Source: Rheinheimera mesophila
GTDB lineage: Bacteria; Pseudomonadota; Gammaproteobacteria; Enterobacterales; Alteromonadaceae
Direction of reading: 5' to 3'
DNA length: 64,000 bases
Assembly: GCF_000986865.1 (NCBI RefSeq)
Contig: NZ_LAVS01000003.1
Coordinates: 62,001 to 126,000, forward strand
Made by a program: the position numbers and the translations under genes. The notes beneath the pieces are model-generated. The model was given only the letters and a program-made list of their open reading frames with translations, had not been told where the DNA came from and ran no database searches. Below are positions 50,965 through 61,649 of this stretch, piece by piece. Position 1 is the stretch's first letter; each line of letters starts with the position of its first letter.

Positions 50965-50995
50965 GATAGTCGATATTTGTGAAAATAAGGTGATT

Positions 50996-52573
50996 ATGAG
51001 CAAAAACATTCACTTCCATCGTATTTTGATCCTCGATTTCGGATCACAATACACTCAGCTTATCGCCCGTCGGGTGCGTGAAATTGGCGTGTACTGTGAA
51101 CTCTGGGCATGGGACGTTACTGCTGAACAAATCGCTGAATTTGCGCCAACAGGTATTATTTTATCCGGTGGTCCTGAGAGTGTGACCGAAGCCGGCTCGC
51201 CCCGTGCACCTGCTTATGTGTTTGAAGCTGGTGTGCCAGTGCTGGGTGTCTGCTACGGCATGCAGACTATGGCAGAGCAACTGGGCGGTAAAGTCGCCAG
51301 TTCTGAGCAGCGCGAATTTGGGTATGCTCAGGTGGAACTGATTGCTCCGAATGCCATGTTCACAGGCATTGAAGATCATCTGAACGAACAAGGCCGTGGT
51401 TTATTGGATGTCTGGATGAGTCACGGTGACAAAGTGGTGCAAATCCCACAAGGTTTTGTCACGACGGCACAAACTCCAACTTGCCCTCATGCTGCCATGG
51501 CCGATGAGGCCCGTCAGTTCTACGGCGTGCAGTTCCACCCTGAAGTGACGCACACCCGTCAGGGCCTGCGGATGTTAGAGCAGTTTGTGGTCGATATCTG
51601 TGGTTGTGAAAAACTCTGGACGCCAGCCACTATCATTGATGACGCTATTGTTAACATCAAAAAGCAGGTCGGTGATGATCAGGTGATTTTAGGTTTATCA
51701 GGTGGGGTTGACTCTTCAGTGGTCGCCATGCTGTTACACCGTGCCATCGGCAAAAACCTGACTTGTGTTTTCGTCGATAACGGCTTATTGCGTTTAAATG
51801 AAGGCACGCAAGTGATGGAAATGTTTGGTGATCATTTTGGTCTGAACATTATCCATGTTAAAGCCGAAGATCGCTTCCTGGATGCGTTAAAAGGTGTGTC
51901 CGAACCTGAAGCCAAACGTAAAATTATTGGCCGCGTTTTCGTCGAAGTTTTTGACGAAGAAGCGAAAAAACTGACCAATGCCAAGTGGTTAGCACAAGGC
52001 ACTATTTATCCTGACGTGATTGAATCTGCCGCGTCTAAAACCGGTAAAGCGCATGTAATTAAGTCGCACCATAACGTCGGTGGTTTACCCGCGGATATGA
52101 AAATGGGCTTAGTCGAGCCGTTGCGTGAGCTGTTTAAAGATGAAGTGCGCAAAGTAGGTTTGGCGTTAGGTTTACCTTACGACATGCTGTATCGTCACCC
52201 TTTCCCAGGCCCGGGTTTAGGGGTACGGGTACTGGGTGAAGTGAAAAAAGAATACTGTGATTTATTACGCAAAGCCGACGCAATTTTTATCGAAGAGCTG
52301 CGTAATTCAGGTTGGTATGACAAAGTCAGTCAGGCCTTTACCGTCTTCCTGCCGGTGAAATCTGTCGGCGTAATGGGCGATGGCCGTAAATACGACTGGG
52401 TGGTGTCAATTCGTGCGGTAGAAACCATCGACTTTATGACAGCACATTGGGCGCATTTGCCTTATGAGCTGTTAGGTACTATCTCTAACCGCATTATCAA
52501 TGAAGTGAATGGCATTTCCCGCGTGGTGTACGACATCTCCGGTAAGCCACCAGCAACTATTGAGTGGGAATAA
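50996..52573 (+). CDS. guaA: GMP synthase (glutamine-hydrolysing)
   Basis: Aminates XMP to GMP. It has 525 aa from ATG 50996 ([20 protein letters not shown]), equal to E. coli; AAGG is six bases upstream. The glutaminase domain has nucleophile Cys in [10 protein letters not shown] and VQFHPEVTH. The ATP pyrophosphatase domain has [14 protein letters not shown], and the C-terminal dimerisation domain ends KPPATIEWE. Confidence 0.98.
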   Translation: MSKNIHFHRILILDFGSQYTQLIARRVREIGVYCELWAWDVTAEQIAEFAPTGIILSGGPESVTEAGSPRAPAYVFEAGVPVLGVCYGMQTMAEQLGGKVASSEQREFGYAQVELIAPNAMFTGIEDHLNEQGRGLLDVWMSHGDKVVQIPQGFVTTAQTPTCPHAAMADEARQFYGVQFHPEVTHTRQGLRMLEQFVVDICGCEKLWTPATIIDDAIVNIKKQVGDDQVILGLSGGVDSSVVAMLLHRAIGKNLTCVFVDNGLLRLNEGTQVMEMFGDHFGLNIIHVKAEDRFLDALKGVSEPEAKRKIIGRVFVEVFDEEAKKLTNAKWLAQGTIYPDVIESAASKTGKAHVIKSHHNVGGLPADMKMGLVEPLRELFKDEVRKVGLALGLPYDMLYRHPFPGPGLGVRVLGEVKKEYCDLLRKADAIFIEELRNSGWYDKVSQAFTVFLPVKSVGVMGDGRKYDWVVSIRAVETIDFMTAHWAHLPYELLGTISNRIINEVNGISRVVYDISGKPPATIEWE

Positions 52574-52574
52574 T

Positions 52575-52603
52575 CTCCCCTTCGTACTTGAAGCCGCAGC
52601 TTT
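52575..52603 (-). repeat. ERIC end fragment (copy F)
   Basis: CCCCTTCGTACTTGAAGCCG, continuing CAGCTTTG, is the right terminal arm of copy C, 1 bp after the guaA stop. The rest of the element is absent. Confidence 0.6.
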
Positions 52604-52620
52604 GGGTCTATTGGGTCAAC

Positions 52621-52654
52621 AAGGGGCAGATTAACTCTGCCCCTTTTGTTTTTT
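52621..52654 (+). terminator. Intrinsic terminator after guaA
   Basis: AAGGGGCAGA, loop TTAAC, TCTGCCCCTT, then TTGTTTTTT. Strong 10-bp stem. It abuts the end of the minus-strand PspB-like gene and may serve both directions. Confidence 0.88.
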
Positions 52655-52871
52655 ACAGCTTATTGATTTCGTGTTTTAGCTGATAGGATTTATCCGTCAC
52701 TATGGCTTCTAAAGTCGCAACCCGTTGTTTGAGCTGTTCAATTTGCTGACGAAGCTCATCACTGCTGGCTGAGGATTGTTGTAACTTAATTTTAGTTTTA
52801 TTGTGGTTTTCATAAAACGCATAGGCAAAAGCGCCTAACACTGCGATAAAGCCTACGTCAAATACACCCAT
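52653..52871 (-). CDS. Small membrane protein with coiled coil, PspB-like
   Basis: Protein of 72 aa (start ATG 52871 with AGAGGG six bases upstream; ATG 52877 would include that site). A membrane helix at about 4-22 (FDVGFIAVLGAFAYAFY) is followed by a charged coiled coil (LRQQIEQLKQRVATLEAIV). The arrangement resembles PspB, whose C-terminus also has an LE-x-I/L heptad, but no pspA or pspC is adjacent, so this is a resemblance only. Confidence 0.6.
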   Translation of the reverse strand: MGVFDVGFIAVLGAFAYAFYENHNKTKIKLQQSSASSDELRQQIEQLKQRVATLEAIVTDKSYQLKHEINKL

Positions 52872-53064
52872 GATCATCCCTCTGTGTAGATTAAAAACAG
52901 TACTGATTAAGCAATAGCTATACCATAGTCATTATTTTATTGATTATCAAAGTGTTAGCTCTTTTTAGGCTATTTCATTTGTAACAAAATAACTAAAAGA
53001 TAGTCAAAATCTTAACCAGAGCTGGTAAAATTAGCCAGATCCAGAAGTGAGAGAAGAGGCCAAG

Positions 53065-53586
53065 GTGACAGCAGACGACGATTTATACTGGATGCAGTAT
53101 GCCTTGCAACTGGCCGATAAGGCCGAACAAAGTGGCGAAATTCCGGTGGGGGCTGTGCTGATCAAAGACGGTCTGGTGCTGGGGGAAGGCTGGAATCAAT
53201 CAATTCAACTGAACGACCCTTCGGCTCATGCTGAAATGATGGCGATTCGCCAGGCTGCAGAAAAAGTCGGCAATTACCGTCTGCTGGACTGCACTTTGTA
53301 TGTCACTTTAGAGCCTTGTGCTATGTGTGCGGGTCTTCTAGTGCACAGCAGAGTAAAACGTCTGGTGTTTGGCGCTAAAGATGCCAAAACTGGCGCTGCT
53401 GGCTCAGTGCTGGATATAGTGCGGCATCCTGTGCTGAATCACCAGTTGGAGGTACAGGATGGTCCACTGGCGCAGCAATGCGCAGACAAACTGTCCGAAT
53501 TTTTCCGTCGTCGCAGAGCAGAACAAAAAGCGTTAAAACAGCAGGAAAAACAACAGAGTGCAGGGGAAGGGCAGGTTAAGCAATAG
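53065..53586 (+). CDS. tadA: tRNA-specific adenosine deaminase
   Basis: Deaminates A34 to inosine in tRNA-Arg(ACG). It has 173 aa from GTG 53065, with GAGG five bases upstream; GTG 53047 is an alternative start. Zinc and catalytic residues: HAE in SAHAEMMAIRQ and PCxxC in LEPCAMCAGLL. The C-terminus is a basic/Gln-rich helical tail (RRRRAEQKALKQQEKQQ). It overlaps a small antisense gene by 11 bp. Confidence 0.94.
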   Translation: MTADDDLYWMQYALQLADKAEQSGEIPVGAVLIKDGLVLGEGWNQSIQLNDPSAHAEMMAIRQAAEKVGNYRLLDCTLYVTLEPCAMCAGLLVHSRVKRLVFGAKDAKTGAAGSVLDIVRHPVLNHQLEVQDGPLAQQCADKLSEFFRRRRAEQKALKQQEKQQSAGEGQVKQ

Positions 53587-53743
53587 CCTCATTGGTGTTG
53601 GCCATATCCTGAATGGACTGAAAAGAACGGCGACGTCTGTTCAGTTTCAGCATCGCCATATTGCGACTGACTCGTCTTCTGCTGGATGCAACGTCTATTA
53701 ATCGCCGCTTGCGCAGCATTTTCGGTTTTTTACGTTTTAACAT
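53576..53743 (-). CDS. Very basic small protein, 55 aa, unknown function
   Basis: Open frame of 55 codons. The start ATG 53743 has TTTGGAG upstream (GGAG, nine-base spacing). The product begins MLKRKKPKMLRKRRLIDV and continues with SSRRRVSRNMAMLKLNRRRR, ending in a short acidic-neutral tail. It has about 16 Lys/Arg in the first 40 residues, suggesting nucleic-acid or membrane binding. Convergent with tadA and overlapping its end by 11 bp. No family recognised. Confidence 0.55.
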   Translation of the reverse strand: MLKRKKPKMLRKRRLIDVASSRRRVSRNMAMLKLNRRRRSFQSIQDMANTNEAIA

Positions 53744-53799
53744 GCAATGACTCCAAATTAAGTTCGCTAATATAGAAGCTTAGCAATGTATATACAAGA

Positions 53800-55251
53800 T
53801 TAAGACTGCTTCAAAGCACTGATATTCTCTGACTTTTCTGGTGAATTTACCGCTTTATCGCCGAACTGCTCATTAAGCCGCTGTTTTTGCTGATCTAACC
53901 TTTGTTCGGTTTTTTTCTTTTCATCGACCCATAACAGGGTGTCGTAGAAGCGACGCACATTTTCGACGTAATAAACAGCCTGAGCACCACGGGCATAACC
54001 AAGTTTAGTGTTCTGGTAATAACGTTTTTGCTGCAGTAAAGGTAAACGTTGTTTCACTTCATGCCATTGATCCGGATTTGCGCCGTCACGCTCCGTCAGG
54101 ACGCGGGCACTTTCGACATGACCCCATCCAATATTGTAAGCCGCTATGGCAAACCAGAGCCGGTCTGGCATCTGAATACGCTCAGGAATAGTTTCCAGCA
54201 TACGTTGCAGGTATTTACTGCCCCCTCTGATGCTTTGTGCCGGGTCCAGACGACTACTGACCCCCATCATTTGCGCCGTGCCTACTGTTAACATCATCAT
54301 GCCCACCACACCGGTGGAGCTACGCGCATCAGGCCGCCAGTTTGATTCCTGATAGCCGATAGCGGCCAGTAAACGCCAGTCGAAGTTACCGGCATATTTT
54401 TCAAATAATGGCTGATAACGGGGCAGGTCTTTTTCAATGGCTTTGATGTAATCCAGAGTCGCGACATAATCAAAACGGCGGATATGGCCAAAGTACTTAT
54501 CTTCCAGACTTAATAAATCGCCGGACTGATAACTTTGACCAAAAAACTCAATCAATACCGCCCAGAAGGAATCATCTGCTTTGTTGCTCAACAACCAGGC
54601 GACGGGCTGTTGTTCTTTGACCTTAAAGGCGACAGCTAAATTAGGAAAGAAGCGTTGATTGACCGCCAATAAGTTGGAATCAACCAGGGTATAAGGAATT
54701 TTGCCGTCTTCGACTTGTTGCAACAGCTCGTCAGCATCTTCGGATTCACTTTCTTGCCACTGCAACTGGGGGTGGTCTTGTTGTACCGCACTTAAGGTTT
54801 CGGCTAGTGAGCTGTCTTTAGGTACCAGGATCGGCGCTTTGATGTCTGCAAAGCTGGTTGGTTTAGTCTGGCCTTTTCGGTACACCAGTACTTCGTTGCG
54901 CCATAAATAAGCCGGTGCTATACGGTATTTTTGTTTGCGACTTTCGGTGACAGCTAACCCGCCTGCAATATAATCGACCTGACCTGAATCCAGTTTTTGT
55001 AGCAGCTCTTCACGCTGATAACTGGGAAAAAGCTCCAGTTCCACACCCAATTTGTCAGCTAAAGCAACCGACAATTCGTAGTCATAACCGGTCGGGCCGT
55101 CGGCACCTACATAGTAGCTGGTCGGACTGTTTAAAATGCCAACCCGAAGGCTATCTCTTTGATAAATTTCATGAAGCTGAACAGGTTCCTGCACCGGAGT
55201 GCAAGAGACTACTGCTGTTAATACAGCTCCTAAAATACCAAATCGAATCAT
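53800..55251 (-). CDS. mltF: Membrane-bound lytic murein transglycosylase F
   Basis: Outer-membrane lipoprotein of 483 aa that cleaves peptidoglycan. Lipobox AVVSC with Cys17. Residues about 30-260 form a solute-binding-like regulatory domain ([32 protein letters not shown]). Residues about 285-440 form the lysozyme-like domain with catalytic Glu in [14 protein letters not shown], then [11 protein letters not shown] and [16 protein letters not shown]. The C-terminus is a charged coiled coil. Divergent from purL, as in E. coli. Confidence 0.94.
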   Translation of the reverse strand: MIRFGILGAVLTAVVSCTPVQEPVQLHEIYQRDSLRVGILNSPTSYYVGADGPTGYDYELSVALADKLGVELELFPSYQREELLQKLDSGQVDYIAGGLAVTESRKQKYRIAPAYLWRNEVLVYRKGQTKPTSFADIKAPILVPKDSSLAETLSAVQQDHPQLQWQESESEDADELLQQVEDGKIPYTLVDSNLLAVNQRFFPNLAVAFKVKEQQPVAWLLSNKADDSFWAVLIEFFGQSYQSGDLLSLEDKYFGHIRRFDYVATLDYIKAIEKDLPRYQPLFEKYAGNFDWRLLAAIGYQESNWRPDARSSTGVVGMMMLTVGTAQMMGVSSRLDPAQSIRGGSKYLQRMLETIPERIQMPDRLWFAIAAYNIGWGHVESARVLTERDGANPDQWHEVKQRLPLLQQKRYYQNTKLGYARGAQAVYYVENVRRFYDTLLWVDEKKKTEQRLDQQKQRLNEQFGDKAVNSPEKSENISALKQS

Positions 55252-55344
55252 CCGGTTCTGCCTTTCATCACAAAGAGCGCCATTTATACCAAAATTCCTG
55301 CGGGTCGTCAGATCTTATTCATACCATTGCAGGCGTTTTTTCTT

Positions 55345-55350
55345 TATAAT
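55345..55350 (+). promoter_or_regulatory. purL: Probable purL promoter (-10 box)
   Basis: Perfect TATAAT 53 bp before the purL ATG. No strong -35. TTGCAGGCGTTTTTTC just upstream (55327-55342) loosely resembles a PurR box with two to three mismatches. Confidence 0.45.
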
Positions 55351-55402
55351 GCGGCGCCTGATTTTGGGTTCCATTGTCGCTCAACCAACGGAAAATAAAC
55401 CT

Positions 55403-58400
55403 ATGTTGATCCTGCGTGGTGCACCTGCACTGTCCGAGTTTAGAGTTCAGAAGTTCCTCGATCTTTGTGTTAAAGCCAATTTGCCTGTGCATGGTGTGTA
55501 TGCCGAATTTATGCATTTTGCTGATCTAAGCAGCGAACTGTCGGCCGAACAACAGACTATTTTAAGCAAGTTGCTGACTTACGGACCTACTATTGTCAGC
55601 CATAAACCTGAAGGTTTATTGCTGCTGGTGACACCTCGCCCCGGTACTATTTCTCCATGGTCCTCCAAAGCGACTGATATTGCTAAAAACTGTGGCCTGA
55701 GTCAGGTCAAACGTTTAGAGCGTGGTGTAGCTTATTATGTGCAGACTTCTGCCACTTTAACTGAAGCAGAGCTGAAGCAACTCAAAGCTCTGTTACACGA
55801 CCGCATGATGGAAGTGGTATTCAGTGAGTTTGAACAAGCCTCTGCTTTGTTCCATAAAGCCGAACCTGCGCCTTTAAGTTCAGTGGACATTATCAACGGC
55901 GGCCGCGAGGCTTTAGTCAAAGCCAATATCGAGATGGGCCTGGCTTTAGCCGAGGATGAAATCGATTATCTGGTGACCAATTTTAATCAGTTGGGCCGCA
56001 ATCCAAATGATATCGAACTTTATATGTTTGCGCAGGCCAACTCTGAGCACTGCCGTCATAAAATTTTTAACGCCGACTGGACCATAGACGGCGAACAACA
56101 GCCGAAGTCGCTGTTTAAAATGATCAAAAACACCTTTGAAAAAACGCCGGATCATGTGTTGTCGGCTTACAAAGACAATGCCGCTGTGATGACAGGCTCA
56201 AAAGCCGGTCGTTTTTTCCCGTCTGCCGACACTCAGGAATATGGCTACAACCATGAAGATATTCATGTGTTGATGAAAGTGGAAACTCATAACCACCCAA
56301 CAGCCATTTCGCCATTCCCGGGCGCTGCCACTGGTTCTGGTGGTGAAATTCGTGACGAAGGTGCCACAGGTGTGGGCGCCAAACCCAAAGCTGGCCTGAC
56401 AGGTTTCTCTGTATCGAATTTGCGTATTCCAGGTTTTGAACAGCCGTGGGAAACCGATTTTGGCAAACCAGAGCGCATTGTCACTGCACTGGATATCATG
56501 ACCGAAGGTCCGTTGGGCGGCGCTGCTTTTAACAACGAATTTGGCCGTCCAAATATTCTCGGTTACTTCCGTACTTACGAAGAAAAAGTGCCTAGCCATA
56601 ATGGCGAAGAAGTTCGGGGTTACCACAAGCCTATTATGATTGCCGGTGGTATGGGCAATATCCGGGCTGAGCACGTGCAAAAAGGTCAAATGCCTGTTGG
56701 TGCTAAATTAGTAGTACTGGGTGGCCCGGCGATGAACATAGGTTTAGGTGGCGGCGCTGCTTCGTCTATGGCATCAGGCCAGTCGGCGGAAGATTTAGAC
56801 TTTGCTTCAGTACAACGTGAAAACCCAGAAATTGAACGCCGTTGTCAGGAAGTGATCGACCGCTGCTGGCAGTTGGGTGATCAAAACCCAATTTGTTTTA
56901 TCCATGACGTAGGGGCTGGTGGTTTATCTAACGCCTTCCCTGAGCTGGTCAACGATGGTGGCGTGGGTGGTAAGTTTGAATTGCGTAACGTACCTAACGA
57001 TGAACCTGGCATGTCACCACTGGAAATCTGGTGTAACGAATCACAAGAACGCTATGTGATGGCTATCCCTGCCGATCGTATGTCGGTATTCGAGGAGATT
57101 TGTAAGCGTGAACGTGCACCTTATGCAGTGGTAGGTGAAGCCACTGCTGAACATCACCTGACCCTGTCTGACCAGCATTTTGGCAATACGCCTATTGACT
57201 TGCCATTGAACGTGCTGCTGGGCAAAGCGCCTAAAATGCACCGTGATGTGAAATCTCAGGTGACGGAAGGCAAGGCCTTAGATCTGAATGGTGTCACAGT
57301 AGCCGATGCGGCTGAACGTTTATTGCGTTTACCTACTATTGCTGAAAAGACTTTCCTGATCACCATAGGCGATCGCACAGTCACAGGTTTAGTGGCCCGT
57401 GATCAGATGGTGGGTCCTTGGCAGGTGCCTGTAGCGAACTGTGGTGTAACTGCCGCTTCGTATGACACTTACCATGGCGAAGCCATGTCGATGGGCGAAC
57501 GTACCCCAGTGGCCTTATTAGACTTCGCCGCGTCCGCCCGTTTAGCTGTGGCTGAAGCTATTACTAACATTGCCGCGACACAGATTGGTGATATTAAACA
57601 TATCAAACTGTCGGCGAACTGGATGTCTGCTGCAGGTCACCCGGGTGAAGACGCTGGTTTATACCAGGCCGTCAAAGCTATAGGTGAAGAGTTATGCCCT
57701 GCGATGGGGTTAACTATCCCTGTAGGTAAAGATTCGATGTCGATGAAAACCAGTTGGCAACAGGATGGCGAACAGAAGACAGTGACTTCGCCTTTATCCT
57801 TGATTATCACTGCTTTTGCCCGGGTTGAAGATGTGCGCCGTACTGTGACCCCGCAGCTACGCACCGACAAAGGCGCAACCAGCCTTATTTTGTTGGATTT
57901 AGGTCAGGGCGCTAATCGTTTAGGCGCATCCTGTTTAGCTCAGGTCTATAAGCAACTCGGTCAGACAGCGCCGGATCTGGAAAGCCCTGAATTACTGCTG
58001 AACTTCTATCAGGCAATACAGGCTTTAGTGGCCCAGCAGAAACTGCTGGCCTACCACGACCGCTCTGACGGTGGTTTGTTTGTGACATTAGCGGAAATGG
58101 CCTTTGCGGGTAAAGCTGGTATCAAAGTGGATATCCAGGCGTTAGGCGCCGATAATCTGGCTGTACTGTTCAGTGAAGAGTTAGGCGCCGTGTTACAAGT
58201 TGCAAACAGCGATTTACCTGTGGTGCAAGCGATTCTGGCTCAGCATAACCTGGCAGCGGTGGCGCATTTATTAGGTGAAGTGACGACGGACGATCAAATT
58301 CAGATCAGCCGTGGCGACCAACTGGTGTATAGCAACAGCCGTACTACTTTACGTACCATCTGGGCTGAAACTACCTATCAGATGCAGTTGATGCGGGATA

Positions 58401-59296
58401 ACCCGGAAGGCGCGCGTCAGGAATTTGTGGCTAAAGCGGATGTGACAGACCCCGGCTTAAACGTCAAATTAAGCTTTGATCTGAACGAAGATGTGGCAGC
58501 ACCTTATATCCTCAAAGGTGTACAGCCGAAAGTGGCTATTTTGCGTGAGCAGGGTGTGAACTCTCACGTTGAAATGGCAGCGGCCTACAACAGAGCTGGC
58601 TTTAATGCGGTCGACGTGCATATGAGCGATATCTTATCAGGTCGTCGTACACTGGCTGAATTCAACGGCTTAGTGGCGTGCGGTGGCTTCTCTTACGGTG
58701 ACGTATTAGGGGCTGGTGAAGGCTGGGCTAAGTCTGTGCTGTTTAACGACAGAGCCCGCGCTGAATTTGCGGCGTTTTTTGAACGTGAAACGACTTTCAG
58801 CTTGGGGGTTTGTAACGGCTGTCAGATGATGTCGAATCTGAAGAGCTTGATCCCTGGCGCTGATTTATGGCCACGTTTTGTCCGTAACAAGTCTGAACGC
58901 TTTGAAGCCCGTTTCAGTCTGGTCGAAGTGCAGGAAAGTGCCTCGTTATTCTTTAGAGGTATGGCCGGTTCCCGTATGCCTATTGCTGTCTCTCACGGTG
59001 AAGGACATACCGAGTTTGCCTCACAAGCAGCGTTGCAGGCGGCCGATCAAAGCGGCACTGTGGCCTTACGTTTTGTTGATAACTACGGCAACGTCACCAC
59101 CCAATACCCGTCGAATCCAAACGGTTCACCGCTGGGTATTACCTCGTTAACGACGACGGATGGCCGTGTCACTATCATGATGCCTCACCCTGAGCGGGTC
59201 TTCCGCACTGTGGCCAATAGCTGGCATCCGGATGAATGGCAGGAAGACAGCCCGTGGATGCGAATGTTCCGCAACGCGCGAGTCTGGTTAGGCTAA
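55403..59296 (+). CDS. purL: Phosphoribosylformylglycinamidine synthase (single-chain)
   Basis: Converts FGAR to FGAM in purine synthesis. It has 1297 aa, close to E. coli PurL (1295). Start ATG 55403 ([20 protein letters not shown]); the frame is open to 55199 but that part overlaps mltF. The domains are: N-terminal PurS-like; linker; two AIR-synthase-like halves (e.g. [34 protein letters not shown]); and a C-terminal glutaminase domain ([12 protein letters not shown] with the nucleophile Cys, MPHPERVFR with the His). Confidence 0.98.
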   Translation: MLILRGAPALSEFRVQKFLDLCVKANLPVHGVYAEFMHFADLSSELSAEQQTILSKLLTYGPTIVSHKPEGLLLLVTPRPGTISPWSSKATDIAKNCGLSQVKRLERGVAYYVQTSATLTEAELKQLKALLHDRMMEVVFSEFEQASALFHKAEPAPLSSVDIINGGREALVKANIEMGLALAEDEIDYLVTNFNQLGRNPNDIELYMFAQANSEHCRHKIFNADWTIDGEQQPKSLFKMIKNTFEKTPDHVLSAYKDNAAVMTGSKAGRFFPSADTQEYGYNHEDIHVLMKVETHNHPTAISPFPGAATGSGGEIRDEGATGVGAKPKAGLTGFSVSNLRIPGFEQPWETDFGKPERIVTALDIMTEGPLGGAAFNNEFGRPNILGYFRTYEEKVPSHNGEEVRGYHKPIMIAGGMGNIRAEHVQKGQMPVGAKLVVLGGPAMNIGLGGGAASSMASGQSAEDLDFASVQRENPEIERRCQEVIDRCWQLGDQNPICFIHDVGAGGLSNAFPELVNDGGVGGKFELRNVPNDEPGMSPLEIWCNESQERYVMAIPADRMSVFEEICKRERAPYAVVGEATAEHHLTLSDQHFGNTPIDLPLNVLLGKAPKMHRDVKSQVTEGKALDLNGVTVADAAERLLRLPTIAEKTFLITIGDRTVTGLVARDQMVGPWQVPVANCGVTAASYDTYHGEAMSMGERTPVALLDFAASARLAVAEAITNIAATQIGDIKHIKLSANWMSAAGHPGEDAGLYQAVKAIGEELCPAMGLTIPVGKDSMSMKTSWQQDGEQKTVTSPLSLIITAFARVEDVRRTVTPQLRTDKGATSLILLDLGQGANRLGASCLAQVYKQLGQTAPDLESPELLLNFYQAIQALVAQQKLLAYHDRSDGGLFVTLAEMAFAGKAGIKVDIQALGADNLAVLFSEELGAVLQVANSDLPVVQAILAQHNLAAVAHLLGEVTTDDQIQISRGDQLVYSNSRTTLRTIWAETTYQMQLMRDNPEGARQEFVAKADVTDPGLNVKLSFDLNEDVAAPYILKGVQPKVAILREQGVNSHVEMAAAYNRAGFNAVDVHMSDILSGRRTLAEFNGLVACGGFSYGDVLGAGEGWAKSVLFNDRARAEFAAFFERETTFSLGVCNGCQMMSNLKSLIPGADLWPRFVRNKSERFEARFSLVEVQESASLFFRGMAGSRMPIAVSHGEGHTEFASQAALQAADQSGTVALRFVDNYGNVTTQYPSNPNGSPLGITSLTTTDGRVTIMMPHPERVFRTVANSWHPDEWQEDSPWMRMFRNARVWLG

Positions 59297-59313
59297 TAGC
59301 GAAAAATAATAAC

Positions 59314-59346
59314 AACAAAACCTGCTTCGGCAGGTTTTGTTTTTTT
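59314..59346 (+). terminator. Intrinsic terminator after purL
   Basis: AACAAAACCTGC, loop TTCG, GCAGGTTTTGTT, then TTTTTA: a 12-bp stem with a stable tetraloop. Confidence 0.92.
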
Positions 59347-59512
59347 ATGTAAAATTTTTATTAAATTGATCGTTCGTTTTTATTGTATTTGCAGATATTT
59401 TCGTTTTCCTCTTGATCCCAGACACATTTTTTTACAAACTAGACTTATCTCTTTTTTCACCCATTCGCGTGAGATGTCCGACATGAAGTCGGTGAAGCCT
59501 GAAGGATAAGGT

Positions 59513-60172
59513 ATGCAAGTAGCTGTGAGTGCTGAACAAACTGACAATAAAGAATGGCTGTCCCATGTAAAAATTGGCCAGCGTTTTGACCTTGAGCTGT
59601 TGGATCAACGCAAAAGCCGTTGTAACTGTGAACTGGTGGGTTACAAAGCCGGCAAATACATTTTATTCCGTATTGACGATGACGTTTTGCCCGACCGGTT
59701 TTTTATCAATGGTCTTGCCGTGGTGTGTCGTTTTTTAGTGGAAGATGCAGTAGGTGAATGTTTTGCTTTTAAATCTGAGCTGCTGCAGTTGATGCGTTTT
59801 CCGGACAAGCTGGCCGTTATCAGCTTTCCTCAGTCGATCCAGCGCCGGGCTTTACGTAATGAAAGACGAAGTAGTATTTTTATTCCTGCTTCTGTGCGTC
59901 TGAATCTTGAAGTTGTAAGCAACAGCCGTAGTTTCAAAGGGCATTTGGTGGACGTATCCAGTGGTGGGTGCCGTTTTCTGTTCGACCCGTCTCATCAGGG
60001 CAGTAAGGTCAATCTTGCTCCTGTGATCTTACATATTCAGTGTGAAAAAACCGGTATAGATCAGCAGATCCAGGGCGAAGTCCGTAACTCCAGACTGGAA
60101 GAACGTGGTTTATCGATCGGGATCCAGTTTCAGCATGCGCAGTTGCATTTGGACAGGTTAATGCTAAGTTAA
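59513..60172 (+). CDS. PilZ domain (YcgR-like) c-di-GMP effector
   Basis: Protein of 219 aa. N-terminal YcgR-N-like part (about 15-105: VKIGQRFDLELLD; YILFRIDDDVL). C-terminal PilZ domain (about 107-215) with the arginine-rich motif QRRALRNERRSS and the D/NxSxxG motif VDVSSGGCRF, the c-di-GMP contacts. Cytoplasmic. It may slow flagellar or pilus motility like YcgR, but no motility genes are adjacent. AAGGATAAGGT precedes the ATG. The stop overlaps the convergent kinase by 4 bp. Confidence 0.88.
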   Translation: MQVAVSAEQTDNKEWLSHVKIGQRFDLELLDQRKSRCNCELVGYKAGKYILFRIDDDVLPDRFFINGLAVVCRFLVEDAVGECFAFKSELLQLMRFPDKLAVISFPQSIQRRALRNERRSSIFIPASVRLNLEVVSNSRSFKGHLVDVSSGGCRFLFDPSHQGSKVNLAPVILHIQCEKTGIDQQIQGEVRNSRLEERGLSIGIQFQHAQLHLDRLMLS

Positions 60173-61647
60173 AGTGCGGCGGGTAATGTAAACCAGAACA
60201 CACTGCCTGATGTATCGAAGTCGTAACCTACCTCACCGCCCAGTTTCGACACTATACGCTTGACGATAGACAACCCCAAACCATGGCCATCAGCCTTGAG
60301 TGTATCGAGCCGGTTAAAAGCTTGAAATAACCCGGCTCTGTGCTCAGGTTGGACACCTTGGCCCTGATCCCGGACCCAATAGTGGATCATGTTGCCCTGA
60401 GGCTCGGCACCTACAGTGATCTCCGCGTGCGGACCTCCATACTTTATTGCGTTTGAAAGGTAATTTACCCACACCTCTTCGATCCATTGCGGATGACCTA
60501 AAGCCTGCGGTAACTCGGTGGCTTTATGCAATGTCGCCTGATGCTCTTTAGCAAAAGATTCCAGTCGTTTTATGGCCTCTGCAGCCCCAAGTTCCATATC
60601 CACCACACTGATTTGCAGTGCAGTGTCACTCCGTACATTAGCCAATTGCAGCAGGGCATTGATAATGCTGTTCATTTTCAGCGCAGATTGTTTTATCAAT
60701 AGCAGGTACTGTTGCTGTTGCTCCACAGTTAATCCGAGTTCAGGCTGAGAAAGTAGGCTGGAAAAACCGATCAGACTGGTCAGTGGATGTTTTAAATCGT
60801 GAGCAACAGTATGGGCATACGCATTGAGTTCGACATTTTGTTCGGCCAGCTCAGCAGATTGCTGTTCCAGTAACAGCGTGCGCTCAGCTACCAATTGCTC
60901 TAATTGATCCCTGTGTTTCATCAGTTCAGTTTCAGCCTGATTACGTCTGGCGAACTCCTGTTGCACGCGCCATCGCAGTTTATTTATGGCTTGCACTACG
61001 ATATCCAGCTCGTCTGATGGCGCCCGACCCCGACGATTTAAGCTCAAGTCCTGTCCCAGATGATTAAAGTCTATCTGTTCTGCGTAAGTAGCAACCCGGT
61101 TCAAAGGCTGACTGATCCAGCGGTGAAATAACCACAACATCACGATAGCGCTGACACTGAGGATACTTAAGGTGGTAATGGCAGTGGTTTGTGCAATTTC
61201 TTTGAGCTTTTGCTCTGCTCTTTTCCTGCTCATGGTGATATCCAGAGTGCCGACCTTGTGCCGCTCTTCGCCTTCGGTATGGTAGAGCTCAAAGCTGCGG
61301 ACAGACAAAGCCGCACCAAAATCAGCCCTGTGCCGCTGCTGAACTTGTCCTAACTCGTCCTGCAACCGGATGGATCCTACATCGCGCACTGACATCAGGC
61401 TCTCCAGATGAGCGGTAATTCTTGCATCATCCATGGTCCACAGAGCATTGGTCAGACCGGGTAAAATCCCTTGCTCCAATTCAGTATAACGGCTGTTGAT
61501 TTGATGCACCGCCTGTTGGTAACCAAGATAAATCTGACAAAGACTGGCAATAACAGCAGCACTGATGGTTAAAACTAACATGGTGCTTAGCATGCGCCAG
61601 GCCAGACGACGGTTGGATGCGATCTGCAGAAACAGGTTGGTTTTCAC
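60169..61647 (-). CDS. Membrane sensor histidine kinase
   Basis: 492 aa. TM1 about 18-40; periplasmic part about 41-153; TM2 about 154-174; HAMP (about 176-235); coiled coil; HisKA with phospho-acceptor His283 in VAHDLKHPLTSLIGFSSLL; ATPase domain with N box VNYLSNAIKYGG, VRDQGQGV and HGLGLSIVKRIVSKLGG. No receiver domain and no adjacent response regulator. GTG start, 2 bp after the solute-binding-protein gene, so the two form an operon. The periplasmic partner may be the binding protein. Confidence 0.9.
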   Translation of the reverse strand: MKTNLFLQIASNRRLAWRMLSTMLVLTISAAVIASLCQIYLGYQQAVHQINSRYTELEQGILPGLTNALWTMDDARITAHLESLMSVRDVGSIRLQDELGQVQQRHRADFGAALSVRSFELYHTEGEERHKVGTLDITMSRKRAEQKLKEIAQTTAITTLSILSVSAIVMLWLFHRWISQPLNRVATYAEQIDFNHLGQDLSLNRRGRAPSDELDIVVQAINKLRWRVQQEFARRNQAETELMKHRDQLEQLVAERTLLLEQQSAELAEQNVELNAYAHTVAHDLKHPLTSLIGFSSLLSQPELGLTVEQQQQYLLLIKQSALKMNSIINALLQLANVRSDTALQISVVDMELGAAEAIKRLESFAKEHQATLHKATELPQALGHPQWIEEVWVNYLSNAIKYGGPHAEITVGAEPQGNMIHYWVRDQGQGVQPEHRAGLFQAFNRLDTLKADGHGLGLSIVKRIVSKLGGEVGYDFDTSGSVFWFTLPAAL

Positions 61648-61649
61648 TG

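Noticed and set aside
55199-55402. 68-residue N-terminal extension of purL
   Set aside because: It overlaps the mltF start on the opposite strand and includes the promoter; PurL proteins start at the internal ATG.
59478-59492. CCGAC/GTCGG hairpin before the PilZ gene as a c-di-GMP riboswitch
   Set aside because: A 5-bp stem alone; no conserved riboswitch core is recognisable.
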